Shown piece after piece: positions 7,416-10,665 of a stretch of 10,665 bases of DNA. The position numbers and the translations under genes are program-made. Under the pieces are notes generated by a model. It worked only from the letters and a program-made list of their open reading frames with translations. It was not told where the DNA came from and ran no database searches. The first letter of the stretch is position 1. Every line of letters begins with the position of its first letter. The stretch covers positions 2,345 through 13,009 of the forward strand of contig SBEK01000122.1 of assembly GCA_009668925.1 (NCBI GenBank), given 5' to 3'. Source of the stretch: Deltaproteobacteria bacterium. GTDB taxonomy: Bacteria > Desulfobacterota > Syntrophia > Syntrophales > Smithellaceae.

Positions 7416-7519
7416 AGCCTGATAGGCTGTCGGCTGTTAGTCTATTAGCATCATAAGGGCAGGCGCGCAGCGCCCTCAAAACAACCTAATAGCCTAATAG
7501 TCTATAGTCTAATAGCCTG
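7411..7519. repeat. Degenerate octamer-repeat island (NCTRWTAG) around a GC hairpin
   Basis: A left block (7411-7448) reads as consecutive 7-8-nt units: CCTATAG, CCTGATAG, GCTGTCG, GCTGTTAG, TCTATTAG. A right block (7485-7515) reads CCTAATAG, CCTAATAG, TCTATAG, TCTAATAG, followed by CCTG. The blocks flank a GC-rich hairpin at 7456-7476. Because the units are partly self-complementary (CTAATAG against CTATTAG), the two blocks also pair imperfectly as inverted repeats. The first unit shares bases with the arm of the preceding stem. The AT-rich composition contrasts sharply with the surrounding genes. No coding capacity is seen. It could be a dispersed intergenic element, a protein-binding array or an RNA structure; the sequence alone does not decide. 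Confidence 0.6.
7456..7476. other. GC-rich hairpin inside the repeat island
   Basis: Two folds compete. GGCGC (7462-7466), a GCA loop and GCGCC (7470-7474) make a tight stem. AGGGC (7456-7460) can instead pair with GCCCT (7472-7476) as an outer stem. It sits between the two octamer blocks like the centre of a miniature element. No T-run follows on either strand. Confidence 0.5.
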
Positions 7520-7534
7520 TTGCGGAGCAAACAC

Positions 7535-7744
7535 ATGTCCGATGTAAAAGATCATGCAGGAACGCTCGTCAACTGCTTCTTCTGCGAGAATTTCCTGATC
7601 ACCCGGGAAGTGGGTTTCCCTTACGGCTGCCGGGTGATGGGCTTCACCTCCGCGCGCATGCCTTCCGTGGATGTTTACAACGCCTCGGGAAAAGACTGCA
7701 CGCTTTTTGTCCGCAAGGAGCGGGGCCACGGGCATCACCATTAG
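7535..7744 (+). CDS. Small four-cysteine protein, uncharacterised (possible zinc-binding)
   Basis: A 69-residue protein starting at ATG 7535, preceded by GGAG (7524-7527) with 7-nt spacing. The upstream in-frame TTG at 7520 has no comparable site. Four cysteines, C14-x-x-C17, C32 (in FPYGCRVMGF) and C55 (in SGKDCTLF), are spaced as in a small zinc ribbon or treble-clef fold. The segment GFPYGCRVMGF...MPSVDVYNASGKDC looks conserved to me and resembles small hypothetical proteins I recall from deltaproteobacteria, but I cannot verify this here. The tail is His-rich (HGHHH) and might also bind metal. There is no signal peptide or membrane segment, so it is probably cytoplasmic. It is followed after 43 bp by a second small gene in the same direction, which suggests a pair. 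The octamer-repeat island lies directly upstream and offers -10-like words (TATAGT at 7503-7508) but no convincing -35. Function unknown. Confidence 0.75.
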   Translation: MSDVKDHAGTLVNCFFCENFLITREVGFPYGCRVMGFTSARMPSVDVYNASGKDCTLFVRKERGHGHHH

Positions 7745-7787
7745 GAAAATGGCCCGGCCCGGGGCTATCGGGTGGAGGAGAAAGACC

Positions 7788-8093
7788 ATGACGATTTCAG
7801 AGTGGCTGGATCAGAAGGAAGCCCGGGGCAGCGATGTTTCCCACATCGTTCTGCCCGAGGACCTCGCGTCTGATGAAGAACCGGAGGAAACGATTTACTT
7901 CAAGGAAGTCCGGCCGTGCAGCGTTTTGTGTACGGGCACGCATCCCTTTGCTACAGTCGAGCGTTTCGGTCACTGGTATCAAAGCCGGGGGCGGGAAAAG
8001 GAATCGGGGCCCCATACCTCCCGGCAGCAGTGGTGGCTGTTTACGAAAGATAAAGATCTGGCGGTAAGGACGGCCCGCTCGCATATTGAATAA
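7788..8093 (+). CDS. Conserved-looking hypothetical protein, 101 residues
   Basis: I do not recognise a named family. The ATG at 7788 is chosen because GGAGGAG (7774-7780) lies 7 nt upstream. The frame is open further upstream to 7671, but that part overlaps the preceding gene and reads as basic, low-quality sequence. The product is acidic in its first half (EDLASDEEPEETIYF) and aromatic and basic in its second half (FGHWYQSRG, QQWWLFTKDKDLA), with no membrane segment or signal peptide. It contains two nearby cysteines (PCSVLC) and several histidines, but not enough to call a metal site. The alternating charged and aromatic blocks and the strong ribosome site support a real, folded, cytoplasmic protein. 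It probably forms a small operon with the four-cysteine gene 43 bp upstream. It converges on the VanZ gene. Confidence 0.75.
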   Translation: MTISEWLDQKEARGSDVSHIVLPEDLASDEEPEETIYFKEVRPCSVLCTGTHPFATVERFGHWYQSRGREKESGPHTSRQQWWLFTKDKDLAVRTARSHIE

Positions 8094-8103
8094 AAACCTT
8101 TTG

Positions 8104-8163
8104 CCGTCCCGGCGGCTTCCGGAAAGACGGATGCGATTCGGGGATGTCCCGCGGGCGTCCGTC
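8104..8163. terminator. Competing hairpins between convergent genes, possible two-way terminator
   Basis: Two folds share the arm GACGG (8126-8130). One pairs it with CCGTC (8104-8108) around an inner CCGG/CCGG stem. The other pairs GACGGATGC (8126-8134) with GCGTCCGTC (8155-8163), with one G-T wobble, around an inner CGGG/CCCG stem. T-rich sequence is weak on both strands, so termination is a position-based inference. Confidence 0.35.
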
Positions 8164-8184
8164 CCGGTGGCGCCGCTACGAATT

Positions 8185-8592
8185 TTAAAGCTGACGATCA
8201 ATTTTATCCCATAACGGTTCAACTATCCGATAGGAAAAAGCGGCAGTGACCGCACCCGCGGCATTGGCCAGAAAATCAAAGAAATCGCCGTCGCGGCGGA
8301 TAACAGGTATCTGCTGCAGAATTTCCATCATTGCGCCCCAGCCGATGACGAATAAAACGGAGATCAGGATGATCTTATTTCCCTTCTGCGGCCGGCGCAT
8401 TTTGCCGGGGCGTTTAAGATCATGAATCAACACGAAAGCAAAAACAAAATACATCAGGAAGTGAACCGCTTTATCGATATGGGGGAACGCGAGCCAGCCG
8501 GGCTTGGGCAGGGTGTCTCCCGCACCAAGCGATAAGAGCAAGACAAGGCCTGCCCAAATTATCGTTTTCCAAAAAGTGGTGAGGATGACCAT
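8185..8592 (-). CDS. VanZ-family integral membrane protein
   Basis: A small membrane protein of the VanZ-like family. VanZ itself raises teicoplanin resistance, but most members have no known role and no resistance should be assumed here. The product has 135 residues if it starts at the ATG at 8592 (MVILTTFWKTII). Four hydrophobic segments are visible: IIWAGLVLLLSL, HFLMYFVFAFVL, IILISVLFVIGWG and FLANAAGAVTAAF. Family hallmarks are present: HIDKAVHFLMY, then MEILQQIPVIRRDGDFFDFLANAAG, which has the conserved E-x-x-Q...R...D...D...N...G pattern of this family. A longer form from 8679 would add 29 mostly polar residues before the first helix, but it has no ribosome site. The 8592 start has a modest GGGAAG (8598-8603). 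A candidate promoter lies about 100 bp upstream on the same strand. The gene is separated from the CoA-transferase operon by a strong terminator, so it is transcribed on its own. Confidence is high for family, moderate for the start. Confidence 0.85.
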   Translation of the reverse strand: MVILTTFWKTIIWAGLVLLLSLGAGDTLPKPGWLAFPHIDKAVHFLMYFVFAFVLIHDLKRPGKMRRPQKGNKIILISVLFVIGWGAMMEILQQIPVIRRDGDFFDFLANAAGAVTAAFSYRIVEPLWDKIDRQL

Positions 8593-8689
8593 AAGCTCTT
8601 CCCGGCCGATTCCGGCGTTCCTAGAAAAAATACGGCGTCCGAAGGATTCATTCCTGCCGAATGTCCGGACATGACCCATCCATCTTTTG

Positions 8690-8698
8690 TTTATACCA
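8690..8698 (-). promoter_or_regulatory. Extended -10 promoter candidate for the VanZ gene
   Basis: On the minus strand TGG-TATAAA (8698 down to 8690) fits the extended -10 pattern TGN-TATAAT with one mismatch. The hexamer 17 bp further upstream (TTCCCT) is a poor -35, which extended -10 promoters tolerate. Transcription would start near 8683, leaving a leader of about 90 nt before the preferred start. Confidence 0.45.
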
Positions 8699-8729
8699 GA
8701 GCGCCGTCCAATAGGGAAGAAGGCGTCGG

Positions 8730-8757
8730 GGGAAATGACCGGCGAGGCCGGCTTCCC
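8730..8757. other. Hairpin upstream of the VanZ promoter
   Basis: GGGAA (8730-8734) pairs with TTCCC (8753-8757), and inside it CCGGC (8739-8743) pairs with GCCGG (8747-8751) around a GAG loop. It lies between the operon terminator and the VanZ promoter in a 170-bp gap that otherwise shows no gene. It may be a secondary terminator, but no T-run follows on either strand. Confidence 0.3.
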
Positions 8758-8790
8758 GAACTGTGCATTCCTCAGTCTTATTAGGTACAG

Positions 8791-8820
8791 AAAAAAAATA
8801 GGCCGGATGCTCCGGCCTAT
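8791..8820 (-). terminator. Intrinsic terminator of the CoA-transferase operon
   Basis: Read on the minus strand, ATAGGCCGGA, a 3-nt GCA loop and TCCGGCCTAT form a perfect 10-bp GC-rich stem. The run of eight T begins at the last stem base. It lies 30 bp past the B-subunit stop and is a textbook Rho-independent terminator. Confidence 0.93.
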
Positions 8821-8849
8821 CGAACACGTTCCAATGATCAGCGCTGCCC

Positions 8850-9677
8850 CTATTTCATGGTTTCCGCCAGCGCCTGCCGCCGGAAGTGCTCCAGCGACAA
8901 CTGTGTGGCGACTTGATTGGGAAACGAGTTGGGCGGAGAAAAGCGCCGCAGAAAATCAATTTCTTCATCTTCCGGCACCGGGAAGGAGTGGATTTCCTCC
9001 GCCACCTGCAGATCCCAGGGGATGTCCGCCCGGACGTCGTCCACGGTCACCCCGGGGAATAGGGCATCGAGGTAAATTTCCTTGGTGTCTTGATGAAACT
9101 TGAAGATTCCTTTGGAGGTGATGAGGATGCTGGGACCGGAGCCCGGCGTGTAGCGGCCGGAGCGTTCGCGTTCGTCACCGCCGCCCATAAATCCCGTGGA
9201 TGTGCGATAAGGCAGCTTCTCAACAAAACCCTTCCCTTTCATGGTCAGGATCGTTTCCTTGGCATAGGCATAAAACTCCGGAGCGCCGCCCGCGGCGGTG
9301 ATGCGCTGAGCTTCGGGCGGCATTCCCAGATAAGACGTATTGATATTTCCGTATTTGTCGATTTGCCCCACGCCGAGAAAGGCCTTGTTCACGTAGCCCG
9401 CGTAGGTGATCGCCGTGAAAACGCTGAACAGGTCGGTGGCATAGCCGTATCCGCGCGTACAGGTGGCATCGGCGACATTGATCGGCAGAACGACCGGTTC
9501 AAAATCGACGATCCCCGACTCCATCAGCAGGACCGCCGCCGGGGCGTGCGTATGCTTGGCCAGCGCCCCCGCCAGAATCGGCATCCCGATGCCCAGGACG
9601 CACACATCGTGATCCTTGATCTGGCGGGCAGCCGTCACGATCAGCAGTTCTTCCTTGGTAATTTTCTTACTTAACAT
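8850..9677 (-). CDS. CoA-transferase family I, subunit B (glutaconate CoA-transferase type)
   Basis: Beta subunit of a two-subunit enzyme that moves CoA between carboxylic acids in the cytoplasm. It has 275 residues from the ATG at 9677, close to the 266 of Acidaminococcus GctB. The N-terminal region has VCVLGIGMPILAGALAKH, then LLMESGIVDFEP. E53 in ESG falls where family I enzymes carry the catalytic glutamate that forms the gamma-glutamyl-CoA thioester (E54 in GctB), so transferase rather than hydrolase activity is likely. GVGQIDKYGNINTSYLG and GFMGGGDERERSG are further family segments. AAGGAG (9687-9692) lies 9 nt upstream of ATG 9677, which favours it over a start at 9701. The coding sequence overlaps the end of the A subunit by 11 nt, so translation is probably coupled to give equal subunits. 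A strong terminator follows. The substrate cannot be read from sequence: glutaconate, another dicarboxylate or a 3-oxoacid are all possible. Confidence 0.87.
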   Translation of the reverse strand: MLSKKITKEELLIVTAARQIKDHDVCVLGIGMPILAGALAKHTHAPAAVLLMESGIVDFEPVVLPINVADATCTRGYGYATDLFSVFTAITYAGYVNKAFLGVGQIDKYGNINTSYLGMPPEAQRITAAGGAPEFYAYAKETILTMKGKGFVEKLPYRTSTGFMGGGDERERSGRYTPGSGPSILITSKGIFKFHQDTKEIYLDALFPGVTVDDVRADIPWDLQVAEEIHSFPVPEDEEIDFLRRFSPPNSFPNQVATQLSLEHFRRQALAETMK

Positions 9678-10665
9678 CGACCAGTTCTCCTTTTTCCGCA
9701 ATCAATTGTTCCAACCCGTTCATGTCCACGCCCAGACTTAAGGCCAGGCCATTCGCATCCCACCCCGATGAAAAAGCGATGCCGTAATCGGCGGGGGCGG
9801 AATAGTAAGACCGCGCCTTGAAACGGTTGAGCGACCTCTGTCCGAAAACGTCGATATAATGCTGGATATAGGCGTTGCGGTCCGGCAGGCCGTAAATCCA
9901 TTCATCATACATGGAGGCCAGCCCGGCTTCGGAGCAGATGGCCGCGTTGATGAGGCTGAACATCGCCAGATCCGGGTTCCGGTAACCCGGCAGTTCGCCC
10001 GGGTGGCAGCCGTACGGCTCCTCAATCACCGCCTGGACCCGGAAGCCGGGGACAATGGTGAGATGGGGGCTTGATTTGATAATGTCGTAGTCCACGATTT
10101 CCTCGCACGAGACGATGATTTTTTTGCTGGCCAGACAGGCGTGAACGGTAGAACCCAGGCCGCCCCAGTGCTGGGCGTTGCCGTTCACATCGGCGCGCTG
10201 AACATGCAGGATGCAGACATCGGGATTCGCCGCGGGGACCACGGGAATATCCTTGCCGGAAAAAGGGCTCTTGACGACGCCGAATTTGTCTTTCCCCATA
10301 TAGCCCCGGACGTGGAAAACATCCGAGTCCATGATGGCCGGCAGAACGGGCATAAACTCGTAGCCGTAGGCGCCGGCCGCCAGCCGCGCATTGTAGGTGA
10401 AATTCGTGTAGTCTTCCACCTCGATTTTTCCCGCCCGCTGATAGCGCTCCACCATGCTTCCCGCGCCGCGCCCGCCCCATTTGTGGATAAAAGCGGAGCA
10501 CATTTTTTCCACGCAGTCGCCCGCAACCAGGAACTCCGCGTCCGCTGTGCCGGATTGGCTGTAGTAGGTCAGCCGCCTCTTCTTCTGGCGGATGATTTCA
10601 AAGATCAGGTTATAGGGCATCCCCTCTGTGTAGTTGCCGACCACCAGGCTGTCCCCGTCATGGAC
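9667..10665 (-). CDS. CoA-transferase family I, subunit A (glutaconate type; 5' end outside window)
   Basis: Alpha subunit partner of the B subunit that follows it. The frame is open through the right edge of the window (reading VHDGDSLVVGN), so the start lies beyond it; the GTG at 10644 is internal. The 332 residues present exceed the 320 of Acidaminococcus GctA, so only a short N-terminal piece should be missing. Family segments are DGDSLVVGNYTEGMP, the glycine-rich GGRGAGSMVERYQ, NFTYNARLAAGAYGYEFMP, NPDVCILHVQRADVNGNAQHWG and VSCEEIVD. These are the CoA-binding and subunit-contact regions of GctA-like proteins. The distant IpdA group (steroid-ring hydrolases) is related, so assignment to true transferases relies on the Glu in subunit B. 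The stop overlaps the B-subunit start by 11 nt. The promoter is not in the window. Confidence 0.87.
   Translation of the reverse strand, partial: VHDGDSLVVGNYTEGMPYNLIFEIIRQKKRRLTYYSQSGTADAEFLVAGDCVEKMCSAFIHKWGGRGAGSMVERYQRAGKIEVEDYTNFTYNARLAAGAYGYEFMPVLPAIMDSDVFHVRGYMGKDKFGVVKSPFSGKDIPVVPAANPDVCILHVQRADVNGNAQHWGGLGSTVHACLASKKIIVSCEEIVDYDIIKSSPHLTIVPGFRVQAVIEEPYGCHPGELPGYRNPDLAMFSLINAAICSEAGLASMYDEWIYGLPDRNAYIQHYIDVFGQRSLNRFKARSYYSAPADYGIAFSSGWDANGLALSLGVDMNGLEQLIAEKGELVDVK
9687..9692 (-). promoter_or_regulatory. Shine-Dalgarno site of the B subunit
   Basis: AAGGAG on the minus strand, inside the end of the A-subunit gene and 9 nt before ATG 9677. It sets the B-subunit start and supports coupled translation of the two subunits. 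Confidence 0.75.

Noticed and set aside
7411..7519. Possible CRISPR array in the octamer repeats
   Set aside because: Units are 7-8 nt and contiguous, with no unique spacers of 25-40 nt and no cas genes nearby.
7671..7787. N-terminal extension of the 101-residue protein
   Set aside because: Overlaps the four-cysteine gene and lacks a ribosome site, whereas ATG 7788 has GGAGGAG at ideal spacing.
8185..8592. Antibiotic resistance role for the VanZ-like protein
   Set aside because: The family is broad and mostly unrelated to glycopeptide resistance; no vanA/H/X/R/S genes are present.
8687..9103. Plus-strand open frame of 138 codons
   Set aside because: Runs through the minus-strand terminator and into the CoA-transferase B gene in antisense; the composition is Pro/Arg-rich with no conserved motif.
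9090..9674. Plus-strand open frame of 194 codons opposite the B subunit
   Set aside because: Antisense shadow of a well-supported gene; the translation has no coherent domain.

Overview
The window reads as a compact stretch of chromosome from a GC-rich, Gram-negative bacterium. It encodes a TonB-type energy transducer and a secreted OmpA-domain protein, which imply an outer membrane. An anaerobic deltaproteobacterium (Desulfobacterota, Syntrophales-like) is my best guess, based on the gene mix: a short cobalamin methionine synthase, a DUF3047 protein, a PreP-type M16 protease and a glutaconate-type CoA-transferase. Nothing in the sequence proves the taxonomy. I see no rRNA, tRNA, CRISPR array, transposase or phage gene.

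Layout, left to right. (1) Positions 1-4221, plus strand: a tight series that is probably one operon. It holds the 3' part of a cobalamin-dependent methionine synthase (metH) that ends without the reactivation domain, a TonB-like protein 10 bp downstream, orotate phosphoribosyltransferase (pyrE) 22 bp further on, and a secreted DUF3047-OmpA fusion that overlaps the end of pyrE. (2) Positions 4222-4403: a gap holding short hairpins and a near-consensus sigma70 promoter. (3) Positions 4410-7391: a 993-residue M16C metalloprotease of the PreP/Cym1 type with intact catalytic residues. (4) Positions 7388-7519: a strong hairpin overlapping the protease stop codon, then an unusual island of about nine degenerate octamers (consensus NCTRWTAG) split around a GC-rich hairpin. 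(5) Positions 7535-8093: two small uncharacterised genes, a four-cysteine 69-residue protein and a 101-residue protein. (6) Positions 8094-8184: a convergent gap with competing hairpins. (7) Minus strand, 8185-10665: a VanZ-family membrane protein with its own candidate promoter, then a textbook intrinsic terminator closing a two-gene CoA-transferase operon whose A subunit runs off the right edge.

The genes do not form one obvious pathway. The left operon combines one-carbon/methionine metabolism, pyrimidine synthesis and two envelope proteins. The right operon encodes the two interdependent subunits of one enzyme, linked by an 11-nt overlap. I found no clear new defence or mobile system. The parts least explained by known families are the octamer-repeat island with the adjoining small gene pair, and the DUF3047-OmpA fusion.
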